From NCBI RefSeq assembly GCF_003963535.1, contig NZ_CP034539.1:4836001-4900000 (forward strand): a DNA stretch of 64,000 nt, written 5' to 3'. The notes beneath the pieces were generated by a model that was given only the letters and a program-made list of their open reading frames with translations, did no database searches and was not told the origin of the DNA. The DNA is from Streptomyces cyaneochromogenes. Lineage in GTDB: Bacteria > Actinomycetota > Actinomycetes > Streptomycetales > Streptomycetaceae. Below are positions 34,424 through 43,415 of this stretch, piece after piece; positions within the stretch are counted from its first letter, which is position 1; each line of letters begins with the position of its first letter. The translations under genes and the position numbers were made by a program.

Positions 34424-35677
34424 CTACGCGCCTTCCGCCGCCTTCGCCGCGATGTCCGTGCGGTGCTGGGAGCCGTCGAGCTTGATGCGGGTGACGGCCT
34501 GGTAGGCGCGGTCGCGGGCCTCGGTGAGGTCCTTGCCGGTCGCCGTGACCGACAGGACGCGGCCACCGGCGCTCACGACCGCGTCGCCGTCGCGCCTGGT
34601 GCCCGCGTGCAGGACGTAGGCGTGCGGGGCGTCCTCGGCGGCCACCTCGTCGAGGCCGGTGATCGGGTCGCCGGTGCGCGGGGTGCCGGGGTAGTTGTGC
34701 GAGGCGACGACCACGGTGACCGCGGCGTCCTCGCTCCAGCGCAGCGGCTCCAGGTCGGCCAGGTCACCCTGGGCGGCGGCCAGCAGGACGCCGGCCAGCG
34801 GGGTCTTCAGGCGGGCCAGGACGACCTGGGTCTCGGGGTCACCGAAACGGGCGTTGAACTCGATGACGCGGACGCCGCGCGACGTGATCGCCAGACCGGC
34901 GTAGAGAAGACCGGAGAACGGAGTGCCGCGACGGTGCATCTCGTCGACGGTCGGCTGGAGAACGGTCTCCATGACTTCCGCGACCAGCTTCGGGTCCGCC
35001 CACGGGAGCGGGGAGTACGCACCCATGCCGCCGGTGTTGGGGCCCTCGTCGCCGTCGAGCGCGCGCTTGAAGTCCTGGGCGGGCTGGAGCGGGACGACCG
35101 TCTCGCCGTCGGTGATGGCGAAGAGGGAGACCTCGGGGCCGTCGAGGAACTCCTCGATGACGACACGCTCGCAGGAGTTGGCGTGTGCCCGGGCCGCCTC
35201 GATGTCGGCGGTCACGACGACGCCCTTGCCTGCGGCGAGGCCGTCGTCCTTGACGACGTACGGGGCGCCGAAGGCGTCGAGCGCCTCGTCGACCTCGGCC
35301 GGGGTCGTACAGACGTAGGAGCGGGCCGTCGGGACGCCGGCCGCGGCCATCACGTCCTTGGCGAAGGCCTTGGAGCCCTCGATCTGCGCGGCCTCACCGG
35401 AGGGCCCGAAGACCGGGATGCCCGCCTCGCGCACGGCGTCGGCGACCCCGGCGACGAGCGGTGCCTCCGGCCCCACGACCACGAGGTCGGCGCCCAGCTC
35501 CGTGGCCAGCGCGGTTACGGCCTTGCCGTCCAGGGCGTCGACCTGGTGCAGCTCGGCGACCTCGGCGATGCCGGCGTTGCCGGGGGCGCAGTGCAGCGCG
35601 GTGACGTCGGGGTCGAGGGACAGGGAGCGGCACAGGGCGTGTTCGCGGGCGCCGTTACCGATGACGAGGACCTTCAC
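34424..35677 (-). CDS. purD: Phosphoribosylamine-glycine ligase (GAR synthetase)
   Basis: 417 residues, an ATP-grasp enzyme for step 2 of purine synthesis. Seen are VIGNGAREHALC at the N-terminus, YVVKDDGLAAGKGVVV (ATP lysine), EEFLDGPEVSLFAITDG, GPNTGGMGAYSPLP and EFNARFGDPETQ. GTG 35677 is chosen because VLVIGNGAREHA should begin the protein; upstream frame to 35773 has no site. The ribosome-binding site is weak. Confidence 0.97.
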   Translation of the reverse strand: MKVLVIGNGAREHALCRSLSLDPDVTALHCAPGNAGIAEVAELHQVDALDGKAVTALATELGADLVVVGPEAPLVAGVADAVREAGIPVFGPSGEAAQIEGSKAFAKDVMAAAGVPTARSYVCTTPAEVDEALDAFGAPYVVKDDGLAAGKGVVVTADIEAARAHANSCERVVIEEFLDGPEVSLFAITDGETVVPLQPAQDFKRALDGDEGPNTGGMGAYSPLPWADPKLVAEVMETVLQPTVDEMHRRGTPFSGLLYAGLAITSRGVRVIEFNARFGDPETQVVLARLKTPLAGVLLAAAQGDLADLEPLRWSEDAAVTVVVASHNYPGTPRTGDPITGLDEVAAEDAPHAYVLHAGTRRDGDAVVSAGGRVLSVTATGKDLTEARDRAYQAVTRIKLDGSQHRTDIAAKAAEGA

Positions 35678-35783
35678 GGGGGTCAGCCTAACGGGGTTTT
35701 TGTGCGGGGCGATGAGTGGCCGGGGGTTGGCGACCTGTACGTTCCTCCAAGCTCCAGCCGGCCGGCGCCCCAAGAAGAGCCCG

Positions 35784-38126
35784 CTACTCGTTCGTGAACT
35801 CCTCCACCACCGTCGCCCCCAGCTCCCGCACGATCAGATCGTGGCCGGACAGTGCCGACTCGTTGAGGTCGGGGTCGTCGTCCTCGGGGACGTCGTCCTC
35901 GGGGGCGACATGGACCGGGGGTTCCGGGGCCGCGGAGGGCTGGGGGGCCGGGGCCGGTGCCGGAGCCGACGAGGCCGTCGGGGGTGGGGTGGGTGACGTG
36001 GGCGTCGGCTGGGGAGGGGCCGGGGGCTGGGCGGTCGTGCCGCCACCGCCGTAGCCACTGTTGCCGCCACCGCCGTAACCGCCGGCGCCTCCGCCGTAGC
36101 CACCGCCTCCGCCGCCGAAGCCGGACGAGCCGCCGGTCGCCGGGGCAGCCGAGCCTCCGCCCGACGGGTCGATGATCGCCTCGATCTTCCACTGGACGTT
36201 GAACTGCTCGGCCAGCGCCTGCCGCAGTACGTCCTCGCTGCCGCTGCTCGCGAAGTTGTCGCGGGCTCCGGCGTTGACGAAGCCGAGCTGGAGGGTGGTG
36301 CCGTCGAAGCCGGCGACCTGGGCGTTCTGGCTGAGCAGGATCCAGGTGAAGCGGCGGCGGTTCTTGACCGCCTCCAGGATGTTCGGCCAGAGCATGCGGG
36401 GGTCGGGGCCGCCGCTCGGGGCCGCGTAGGCGGGTGCCGCGCCGGGGGCGGGAGCGGGTGTGGGTGCTGCGGGCTGCGGTGCGGGCGAGGGGGGCCCGCT
36501 CGCCGGGACCGGGGGCTGGGGCTGGGAGCCGCCGCCCGCCGGGGTCGCCGTGGGCCAGCCGCCGGGGCGTCGGCCGCCGCCTGCGGGCGCGGCGGTGGGC
36601 CAGGCGCCCGGGGCGGAAGCCGGGGGCGCGGCGGCGGGAGCAGGGGCAGGGGTGGGCGGGGGTGTGGGCGCCGGGGTGGGCGGGGCCTGGTGCGGCTGAG
36701 GTTGCTGGCTGGTCTGCGGTGCGCCGACCGGAGCCGTGGGTTCAGTGGGCGTGGGCGTCGGCTGGCCCATGGGGGCGCCCTGCCCTGCCGGAGCCGCGCC
36801 GGGAGCAGGTGCGGGACCGGCACCGGGCGCCCCCGTAGCCCGTACGGCAGCCCTGGCCGCCGCAGCGCCACCGCCCGGCGGAACGGGCACGCCGGCCGCA
36901 CCGCCATGAGCATCCGGACCAGGCACGTACCCCATCGCGGGCATGCCGGCGCCGCCAGCGGAGAAGTTGACGCCCCGCTCCAGCCGGTCGAGCCGGGCCA
37001 TGACGGAACGCTCGTCCCCGTAGGCCGCCGGCAGCAGCACGCGCGCGCAGATCAGTTCCAGCTGGAGCCGCGGTGAGGTGGCCCCCCGCATCTCCGTCAG
37101 CCCCTCGTTGACCAGGTCGGCGGCGCGGCTCAGCTCGGCGGCCCCGAAGGTGCCGGCCTGGGCCTGCATGCGCTCCAGGACGTCAGCGGGAGCATCGATG
37201 AGCCCCTTCTCGACGGCGTCCGGCACGGCGGCCAGGATCACCAGGTCCCGCAGCCGCTCCAGCAGGTCGGCGACGAAGCGACGCGGGTCGTTGCCCCCCT
37301 CGATGATCCGGTCCACGACCTCGAAGGCGGCGGCCCCGTCACCGGTGGCGAAGGCCTCCACGACGGAGTCGAGCAGCGAGCCGTCGGTGTAACCGAGCAG
37401 GGAGGTGGCCATGGCATACGTCACACCCTCCTCCCGCGCTCCGGCGAGCAGCTGGTCCATGACGGACATGGAGTCACGCACGGACCCGGCACCCGCGCGC
37501 ACGACGAGGGGCAGGACGCCCTCCTCGACGGGGATGTTCTCGCGGCCGCAGACCTCGCCGAGGTAGTCCCGCAGGGTGCCCGGCGGGACGAGCCGGAAGG
37601 GGTAGTGGTGGGTCCGCGACCGGATGGTCCCGATGACCTTCTCGGGCTCGGTGGTGGCGAAGATGAACTTCAGATGCTCGGGCGGCTCCTCGACGACCTT
37701 CAGCAACGCGTTGAAGCCGGCCGACGTGACCATGTGGGCCTCGTCGATGATGTAGATCTTGTAGCGGCTGCTGGCGGGTCCGAAGAAGGCCTTCTCGCGC
37801 AGCTCACGGGCGTCGTCCACACCACCGTGCGATGCCGCGTCGATCTCGATGACGTCGATGGACCCGGGGCCGTTGCGGGCGAGGTCCTGGCACGACTGGC
37901 ACTCCCCGCACGGCGTCGGCGTGGGGCCCTTCTCGCAGTTCAGGCACCGCGCGAGGATCCGCGCGCTGGTCGTCTTGCCGCAGCCGCGCGGACCGCTGAA
38001 CAGGTACGCGTGATTGACCCGGTTGTTCCGCAGCGCCTGCTGCAGCGGGTCGGTTACATGCTCCTGCCCGATGACCTCGGCGAACGACTCCGGGCGATAG
38101 CGGCGGTACAGCGCGAGAGACGACAC
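35784..38126 (-). CDS. dnaX: DNA polymerase III subunit gamma/tau
   Basis: A 780-residue clamp-loader ATPase. Walker A GPRGCGKT (45-52), a zinc module with Cys61, 64, 73, 76 and 79, Walker B YIIDEAHM and the sensor-1 FATTEPEKV lie in the AAA+ module. A long Pro/Ala-rich linker (about residues 400-590) and a C-terminal domain with a Gly-Tyr-rich stretch follow, a layout seen in Streptomyces DnaX. No A-rich slippery site like that producing gamma in E. coli was noticed. GTG 38126 begins the conserved VSSLALYRRYRPESF. Confidence 0.95.
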   Translation of the reverse strand: MSSLALYRRYRPESFAEVIGQEHVTDPLQQALRNNRVNHAYLFSGPRGCGKTTSARILARCLNCEKGPTPTPCGECQSCQDLARNGPGSIDVIEIDAASHGGVDDARELREKAFFGPASSRYKIYIIDEAHMVTSAGFNALLKVVEEPPEHLKFIFATTEPEKVIGTIRSRTHHYPFRLVPPGTLRDYLGEVCGRENIPVEEGVLPLVVRAGAGSVRDSMSVMDQLLAGAREEGVTYAMATSLLGYTDGSLLDSVVEAFATGDGAAAFEVVDRIIEGGNDPRRFVADLLERLRDLVILAAVPDAVEKGLIDAPADVLERMQAQAGTFGAAELSRAADLVNEGLTEMRGATSPRLQLELICARVLLPAAYGDERSVMARLDRLERGVNFSAGGAGMPAMGYVPGPDAHGGAAGVPVPPGGGAAAARAAVRATGAPGAGPAPAPGAAPAGQGAPMGQPTPTPTEPTAPVGAPQTSQQPQPHQAPPTPAPTPPPTPAPAPAAAPPASAPGAWPTAAPAGGGRRPGGWPTATPAGGGSQPQPPVPASGPPSPAPQPAAPTPAPAPGAAPAYAAPSGGPDPRMLWPNILEAVKNRRRFTWILLSQNAQVAGFDGTTLQLGFVNAGARDNFASSGSEDVLRQALAEQFNVQWKIEAIIDPSGGGSAAPATGGSSGFGGGGGGYGGGAGGYGGGGNSGYGGGGTTAQPPAPPQPTPTSPTPPPTASSAPAPAPAPQPSAAPEPPVHVAPEDDVPEDDDPDLNESALSGHDLIVRELGATVVEEFTNE

Positions 38127-38261
38127 GCATACGAGGTTATAGGCGCCCACTGACAACGCGGACCGGCCCGGAGGGCGGGGATGCGGCGGGCTGCGGGCTG
38201 CGGGCTGCGGGCTGCGTGAAACCTGCCCGGTGCGGGCACGCGGGCCGCGCGGGAAAACAAA

Positions 38262-38350
38262 GACCCCTCACGCACCCGCCAGAGCCAACCTACCCTTGCT
38301 GCCTTCCGGCCCTGGGGGAGTTCAGTCAGATAGCGCCGCGTGAGGGGCTG
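38262..38350 (-). ncRNA. ffs: Small signal recognition particle RNA (4.5S)
   Basis: On the minus strand the conserved SRP domain IV core GGCCGGAAGGCAGCAAGGGT lies in a long hairpin closed by CCCCTCACGC (38264-38273) and GCGTGAGGGG (38338-38347). Binds Ffh and targets membrane and secreted proteins to the translocon. It lies immediately upstream of dnaX on the same strand. Confidence 0.92.
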
Positions 38351-38425
38351 AGCCCCAGCCTACCCGATCGCCGGGCGCCCGAACGAGTTCGCTAGCACCC
38401 TCCAGCGTCATGTAATGTTTCCGGC

Positions 38426-38513
38426 GGAGGATTCGCCTAGAGGCCTAGGGCGCACGCTTGGAAAGCGTGTTGGGGGCAACCCCTCACGAGTTCGAATCTC
38501 GTATCCTCCGCCA
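38426..38513 (+). tRNA. tRNA-Ser (GGA), intact, integration target
   Basis: A class II tRNA with a long variable arm: acceptor GGAGGAT/ATCCTCC, anticodon loop TTGGAAA giving GGA, and T-loop AGTTCGAATC. CCA is encoded (38511-38513). Its last 54 bases are repeated at 47895 and, diverged, at 50378, marking it as the attachment site of integrated elements. Confidence 0.95.
38458..38511 (+). repeat. attL-like 54-bp repeat (3' half of tRNA-Ser)
   Basis: Anticodon loop to acceptor end of tRNA-Ser, repeated at 47895-47948 with one mismatch. Integration by a tyrosine recombinase into a tRNA 3' end leaves this arrangement, and an integrase gene lies 65 bp away. Confidence 0.8.
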
Positions 38514-38532
38514 GTGCCTCACCGGGCACGAT

Positions 38533-38568
38533 GTCGAAGGGCCCCACCGCAAGGTGGGGCCCTTCGAC
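38533..38568 (+). terminator. Terminator of tRNA-Ser
   Basis: GTCGAAGGGCCCCACC (38533-38548), loop GCAA, GGTGGGGCCCTTCGAC (38553-38568). The same hairpin with a different loop follows the third tRNA-Ser fragment at 50453-50490. Confidence 0.85.
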
Positions 38569-38575
38569 GTTGTCC

Positions 38576-39742
38576 TCAGACCTCGTTGTCCTGGTTTTTG
38601 TCCACAGCGGGTGTTTCCGGGGTTCCCCAGATGGCTTCGGCGATCTTCCGGGCCACGTCCTTCAGCATGGCGTCCGGCACATGCAGATACCTCGCCCGCA
38701 TGCTCGCGGAGGTTCCCGGCTCCCACCCCATGATCTGATCGATGACTCGGTCCGGGACACCGAGCAGCATGAGCACGGTGGCGGCCGTGTGCCGGGCGTC
38801 GTGCAGCCGGGCGTTCCGGACCCCCGCGTCTTCCAGCAGCCGCTTCCAGTCGTGATAGTCCGTGTTCGGGCTCAGCGGGCCACCCAGCGGCTTGGTGAAC
38901 ACGTAGTCCGACTCGGTCCACAGGTCGCCGGCCCTCTTGCGTTCGCGCTCCTGCGTCTCGGCATGGGCACGGAGCATGGCGACCAGCGGGCCGGGCAGGG
39001 GCACGGCGCGGCGGCCCGCGCGCGACTTGGTGTTCTTGGTCTCACGTCGCACCTGCACCTTGGCCGGGCAGTACCCCGCCTTCCGGCCACACTGTGAGGC
39101 TTCTGGGCACCCGTGCTTGTAGCGGGGGCGCAGACGGTTCCGGCGCAGCTTCAGGTACTCGTTGCGCAGGTCGACGTCAGACCAGCGCAGTCCGAGCGTC
39201 TCCCCCTGTCGCAGCCCGAGCGCCAGCGCCAGCATCCACCGGGCGCTGTTCCGGCGCTTGTTCGCTTCGAGCAGGAGGCACTGGACCTCTTCCACGGAGT
39301 AGGGCTCTACCTCGGATTCGTCCTCTTCCATCCGCGGCGGCTTCGCCAACGCGGCGGCGTTCTTCGCCGCGTAGCCGCGCCGTACCGCCTCCCCCGGTGC
39401 GGTTCGGGCGGTGCGGTTGGCCTGGTGAGCCGTGCCGGCCTTGCGCTCCCCGTTCGCCTGCATTCGGCGGTACAGGCTTTCCAGGTGCTCGGGCTGCAAG
39501 CGGTCAAGGCGGTGCTTGCCGACGCCGGGCACGAGGTGAACGCGAACGGCGACCTCGTAGCCGTCGTACGTGTTCTCGCTGACGGTCGGCTTGGCGATGT
39601 TCTCAACCCAGTGCTGAAGCCACTTCTCAACCGTCCACGCCTTGCCTGGCTGTTGGGCGGAACCCCCGTCGCGCTGCTTCTCCAGCTTTTTGACTTCTTC
39701 AACCAGGTCATCGCGCGTCTTGCGCGCTCGGAACCGCAAGGC
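38576..39742 (-). pseudogene. Tyrosine integrase, N-terminus missing
   Basis: About 388 residues of a phage-type site-specific integrase. The core-binding domain (AWTVEKWLQHWVENIAKP ... HRLDRLQPEHLESLYRRM) and catalytic domain are present: Arg in ALGLRQGETLGLRW, H-x-x-R in LHDARHTAATVL and the terminal Tyr in ARYLHV. Family members have a further 40-60 residues (an arm-binding domain) before KTRDDLVEE. Here the frame runs beyond that point into a region that codes on the opposite strand, and no start is found, so the 5' end seems replaced. The frame stays open to 40105 by chance. It lies next to its attL as expected. Confidence 0.7.
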
Positions 39743-39829
39743 AGGTATGACAGAAGCTGCCCGGCGCCTAATCTCCTCGCTGAGGGGGAGGTGCGCAGCG
39801 ACATTCTCACCGGTGCGCGCCGCGTGGAG

Positions 39830-40366
39830 ATGATCAATCTGCTGATAGGGGCGCTGGCGGGTGCGTTGAGCACCATCCTTGTGTCCGTCGTTGTCGCTTG
39901 CACCCGTCACGGACAACGCCTGTTGGCCCGGTTGCTGTCGTATCCGGAACGGCGGCGAGTCAGAAGAGAGGCTCACGCTGGGCCGGGGCAGGGAAGCCGG
40001 GGCTGGCTCACCAGCCCAATCGACGGTGACTCGTTTGATGCCGAGATCCAGATCGAAGGCAGAGTCCTTGACCCGCCTGAAGATCATGAAGTGTGGATCG
40101 TGCACCGCGTTCCCAACGGCAGTGAGATTTGGCCGAAAGAGAAGCTGGCCCCGGATGTAGCCGGATGGTTCAAGGTAACCACCCTGGAAGGGGGCAGGGC
40201 CCGTTCAATGGGCGTAGTTCTGTTGCTGACGCCGAAGCAGGTGAGCCAAGAGTTCGAAGCGTGGTTTCAACGAGGGCGACGGACTGGCCGTTTCCCCAGC
40301 CTTCAGCTTCCTTCCGCTGCTCGTGAGCTGGCGAGCGCTGTTGTTTACAGTGAGGCTGATCGGTAG
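39830..40366 (+). CDS. Membrane-anchored protein of unknown function
   Basis: 178 residues. One N-terminal membrane segment (INLLIGALAGALSTILVSVVVAC) is followed by a basic stretch and a soluble beta-rich domain (DGDSFDAEIQIEGRV, VWIVHRVPNGSEIWPKEK, VVLLLTPKQVSQEFEAWFQRGRRTG). It resembles small accessory proteins of Streptomyces mobile elements, but no family is recognised. ATG 39830 has GTGGAG directly before it; GTG 39791 after a purine-rich run is an alternative. It lies head to head with the damaged integrase. Confidence 0.6.
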   Translation: MINLLIGALAGALSTILVSVVVACTRHGQRLLARLLSYPERRRVRREAHAGPGQGSRGWLTSPIDGDSFDAEIQIEGRVLDPPEDHEVWIVHRVPNGSEIWPKEKLAPDVAGWFKVTTLEGGRARSMGVVLLLTPKQVSQEFEAWFQRGRRTGRFPSLQLPSAARELASAVVYSEADR

Positions 40367-40893
40367 CGCTCGGTCGAGTTCGTCAAGGGCGACCCTGGTT
40401 CCTGACACCAACGTCTGACACCAACAGGTGCGAACGGCAGTGATTGAAGCCGTACCTTGGCGAACGGCCCGGCCTGCTGCAGACCGGGTTGTCCCAGGAC
40501 GACGGAGTCCCATGATCGACCTGATAAGGATGAGGCCAGACCTCGAAATCCTGCGCCCAACGCGGGGCGCCGCCTCAATCGATGGACGGCGCCCCGCTGG
40601 CTTGCATCGGTCATTGAGACCTTGCCGATCACTTGGGCAGATTGCAAGCCAGGCATTATGCGCCTCCGCGACTCTAAAAGCTAGGCCACCCGCAAATATG
40701 CCACCTGGACGAGTGAACAGGCGACGCGAGGGAGGCTCCCACCGGAGAGACTTGAGGTGCGATCAGAGTGACGCTCAGGCCAAGGCTTTGAGTCTTTCTC
40801 GACGCGTGAAAGCCCAGGGGACTGTCCCACGCCAGCAGTTCAGCCCCCTGGGCTTATCCAGCCCCTCTGCAGTCGAGACCCAGCGGAGCTTAT
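40367..40893. other. Gene-free interval with two long hairpins
   Basis: No supported gene; open frames lack ribosome sites. GCGGGGCGCCG (40562-40572) pairs with CGGCGCCCCGC (40587-40597), a terminator candidate for the gene ending at 40366. AAGCCCAGGGG (40810-40820) pairs with CCCCTGGGCTT (40845-40855), 38 bp before the next ATG, where it could act as an attenuator. Confidence 0.45.
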
Positions 40894-41184
40894 ATGAACG
40901 ACAGTACGCGGACCGGCCCCTCAGGGCATCTATCGGCAACTGATCAAGCGAGATTGGCCCAATATGACAAATTCCTGGTCCGAGTGTGCTATACGGGGGT
41001 TGCCCTGCTGTACCTGTCCGGAATCCTTGCCTGCCTCCTCTTGCTGAAGGAGATCGACAAGGACAAGGGCACGATGTCAGCGGTTTACCTCGGGATAGCA
41101 ACTGCTCTCTTTGGGGTTGGCGAGAAGGCCCGCCGCGCCGCGCGACGCACCCGGCGACGGCTCCAGCGCACTGGCCGAGGATGA
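40894..41184 (+). CDS. Small two-helix membrane protein
   Basis: 96 residues: a hydrophilic N-terminus, two membrane segments (VCYTGVALLYLSGILACLLLL and AVYLGIATALFGVGEKA) and a strongly basic tail. A GCGGAG lies 7 bases before ATG 40894. The function is unknown; such proteins are common in Streptomyces integrative elements. Confidence 0.6.
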   Translation: MNDSTRTGPSGHLSATDQARLAQYDKFLVRVCYTGVALLYLSGILACLLLLKEIDKDKGTMSAVYLGIATALFGVGEKARRAARRTRRRLQRTGRG

Positions 41185-41355
41185 GCGACGACATAGCAGC
41201 CTGCCGCTCCGAGAAGTCACGGCACCGTCCCCGGGCCGTGCCACTGTCGTGCCAGAACGGGCGGGGACTCACGGGGAACCGCAGCGTTGAGGGGAACAAC
41301 GGCAAGAGGTCAGCCCGGGCGAGGAAACCGCAGGTCACGCTGACGGTCGCCCAAC

Positions 41356-41401
41356 CTCGCTCCTAAAGCGGGTGTCGCAGGTTCGAATCCTGCCGGGGGC
41401 A
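41356..41401 (+). repeat. 3' fragment of tRNA-Arg (CCT)
   Basis: The stretch TCGCTCCTAAAGCGGGTG then TCGCAGGTTCGAATCCTGCC and GGGGGCA matches the anticodon-to-acceptor half of a tRNA-Arg(CCT); no 5' half is present. A hairpin (AAGGGCC 41409-41415, GGCCCTT 41443-41449) follows, as behind a real tRNA. It is best explained as the att scar of a different element. The remainder of 41185-41607 holds no gene. Confidence 0.65.
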
Positions 41402-41607
41402 CAGACCAAAGGGCCCGCTCAGGAGCATTTCCCTCCCAAGCTGGCCCTTCGTCGTGTTCGTGGTTGTGCCACACGCGTGCCACCACTGCCATGCGGTCGG
41501 CAGAGACGTCGAGCGGGTGCGACCCTTGGTCCAATTACTCAGCTGGACCTTGTGCCAGGCGGCGGTGAGGGGCCTCAGCCACACGCTGGTGATCGCTTTG
41601 TTGGCAC

Positions 41608-42927
41608 TTACGCGTTCATCAGATCCTTCGACTCCGCGCGGTGGCGACCCTTCGGTAGAGCCGTCTTGGCCGTCAGTCCTCGGGACTGCCACGCGTTGTC
41701 ACGGAGCTTGAACAGAGCCCAGTAGCGGGTGGGGCACAGGAGCACGATGTTCATGAAGACGGCCGTCGGAGTTCCGACGAGCCACGAGCGCCACCGCTGG
41801 CGCGTGGTCATGTCCGGACGCATGAGTACGTACAGACCTGACTGGCCGTACCGGACCACGAGGTAGACCCCGAGGTAGACCAGGGCCACGCCGGGGTTGT
41901 GGTAGCGGCCGCCCAGGGTCATCAGCGTCATCACGAGAGTCCAGGCCAGCATCACGGGGGTGATGACGAGCTGGAGCAGACCGAAGGTTGGCGATATGAG
42001 TTGCTTCAGGGACAGCCGGGAGTAGACGAACGGCAGCATCCACCACCACGACCGAGCCCAGCGGAGACGCTGACGGTAGGTCTTCTTCAGCGTGGTTGGC
42101 ATGTCGGTGATCACGCCGGCCTCGTTGACGGCCACGACCTCACCGCGCATGAGGGCTCGCAGCGCCAGCCAGCGATCGTCGCCCGTTCCGCACTCCACCT
42201 CGTAGGCGTCCAGGTGGTCGTAGAGCAGCTCGGCTCGGTAGAGAGCAAGGGCACCCGACGTGGTTTCCAGCGCTCCGAGCATCGAACGCGAGGACCGCAT
42301 CATCACGCACGAGGTGCCGATGTCGATGTCTGCGGCCCTGGAGACCCAGGTCTCCTCGAAGTTGCGGATGTAGATCATCCCGGTGGTGGCCTGGATCTTC
42401 GGATTGCTCATGGCCCGCAGCTGCTGCTCCAGCGCATCCGGGAAGGGCTCGCCGTCCGAGTCGATGGTGAGAACGAAGTCGAAGTGCTTGCCCTGCGCCT
42501 GAAGATGGCGGAGCACCGTGACTTGCGCTCCACGCTTGCCCTTGTTCTCCTGCCGGTGCCAGAAGACCTGCGGGTGTTCGAAGGGCTCCACGGGGTATTG
42601 CTTGGAGCCGTCATCGATGACGTGGATCTCGTCGACCGGATGTGTCTGGGCCAGCAGCGACCACACCGTTCGGTGCAGGTTTTCCGTGGGCTCCTCGAAA
42701 GCGGGGATGATCGCCACCGTTCGGCCAGGAGCCACGGGCAGGTGCGTGAAGGACCGGCCTTTCAGGAACGAGACCAGGCAGAGCACGATCACCATCATGC
42801 CCAGCCACCAGTAGAACGTCAGGATCGGGCTCTTGGACTGGAGGTGCACCACCACGGTGGCAGCGGCCAGAGCCGCCACCACCACAGCGGTCACCACGGA
42901 GAATCTGGCCCGTGATGAAGTGCTCAA
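41608..42927 (-). CDS. Processive family 2 glycosyltransferase (hyaluronan/chitin synthase-like)
   Basis: A 439-residue membrane glycosyltransferase. Two N-terminal membrane segments are followed by a GT2 domain with DDG (105-107), DSD (156-158), GDDR (249-252) and QRLRW (286-290), the set found in HasA, NodC and cellulose-synthase-like enzymes, then about four more membrane helices. These enzymes polymerise and extrude a beta-linked polysaccharide from UDP-sugars. The TTG start (42925-42927) overlaps the stop of the small LAATG gene. An upstream dehydrogenase probably supplies a UDP-uronic acid precursor. Confidence 0.88.
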   Translation of the reverse strand: MSTSSRARFSVVTAVVVAALAAATVVVHLQSKSPILTFYWWLGMMVIVLCLVSFLKGRSFTHLPVAPGRTVAIIPAFEEPTENLHRTVWSLLAQTHPVDEIHVIDDGSKQYPVEPFEHPQVFWHRQENKGKRGAQVTVLRHLQAQGKHFDFVLTIDSDGEPFPDALEQQLRAMSNPKIQATTGMIYIRNFEETWVSRAADIDIGTSCVMMRSSRSMLGALETTSGALALYRAELLYDHLDAYEVECGTGDDRWLALRALMRGEVVAVNEAGVITDMPTTLKKTYRQRLRWARSWWWMLPFVYSRLSLKQLISPTFGLLQLVITPVMLAWTLVMTLMTLGGRYHNPGVALVYLGVYLVVRYGQSGLYVLMRPDMTTRQRWRSWLVGTPTAVFMNIVLLCPTRYWALFKLRDNAWQSRGLTAKTALPKGRHRAESKDLMNA

Positions 42928-43097
42928 GCGGTCACCCGCTTACCGCGGGTCGCCAGGCGGAAGACCGCCACGCCGCCGATCACAAAGAGCATGGCCCCCA
43001 GCACGATCCACCCCAGAGCTGTGCCGCCCGTAGCGGCCAATGCTGCTCCCCCCGTGGCTGTACCGATCGCGGCACCCACACCGTTCTGTCCATACAT
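42924..43097 (-). CDS. 57-residue microprotein with a sortase-like LAATG tail
   Basis: ATG 43097 to TGA 42924 encodes MYGQNGVGAAIGTATGG, then ALAATGG, a hydrophobic helix (ALGWIVLGAMLFVIGGVAVF) and the basic end RLATRGKRVTA. LAxTG, helix, positive tail is the sorting-signal layout of Streptomyces sortase E substrates. There is no N-terminal signal peptide, so it may instead be a one-helix membrane partner of the synthase. Its TGA overlaps the TTG start of the glycosyltransferase (42924-42927), which argues strongly that it is real. Confidence 0.75.
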   Translation of the reverse strand: MYGQNGVGAAIGTATGGAALAATGGTALGWIVLGAMLFVIGGVAVFRLATRGKRVTA

Positions 43098-43117
43098 GTT
43101 TGCCTCTTTCCCGGGCG

Positions 43118-43250
43118 TCAGAGACGTCCGGCGTCGTCGCGGGCCGGCAAGACACCGCGTATGTTCAGCACATGGGCCGCCTCGTCGGCGACCTTCGTGA
43201 CCGCTAGTACGTCGTGGGCCGTCACCGGTCCCACGGCGTCCTGGTTCTCG
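43118..43250 (-). pseudogene. C-terminal fragment of a second nucleotide-sugar dehydrogenase
   Basis: The minus-strand peptide QDAVGPVTAHDVLAVTKVA then DEAAHVLNIRGVLPA ... GRL parallels the last 40 residues of the intact dehydrogenase upstream (FDAVVLLTPHGEFDLTQVA, AEAAYVLDTRGVMAA ... ERL). The preceding part of the frame (to 43372) shows no clear likeness. It seems to be the leftover of a tandem or earlier copy. Confidence 0.55.
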
Positions 43251-43415
43251 ACCGGGATGGGATCTCGTTTCCTCATCCCCGTCTTCCGGATGGAGTCAGG
43301 GCGTTCGCGACGCCCTTCTGATTCCCCGGCGACGGCCGTAGCTGCCGGCTGTGAAGCTCGACGGCACGCCACTGTCCGTGCGCACGCCTAGCTACGGCGC
43401 TGCTCTATCTGTGCT

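Noticed and set aside
34257..34505. 82-residue plus-strand ORF with AGAGG before the ATG
   Set aside because: Its second half is antisense to purD and it crosses a strong terminator hairpin; no family resemblance.
40428..40943. 171-residue ORF before the small two-helix protein
   Set aside because: No ribosome site, Arg/Pro-rich translation, contains a long hairpin and overlaps the better supported start at 40894.
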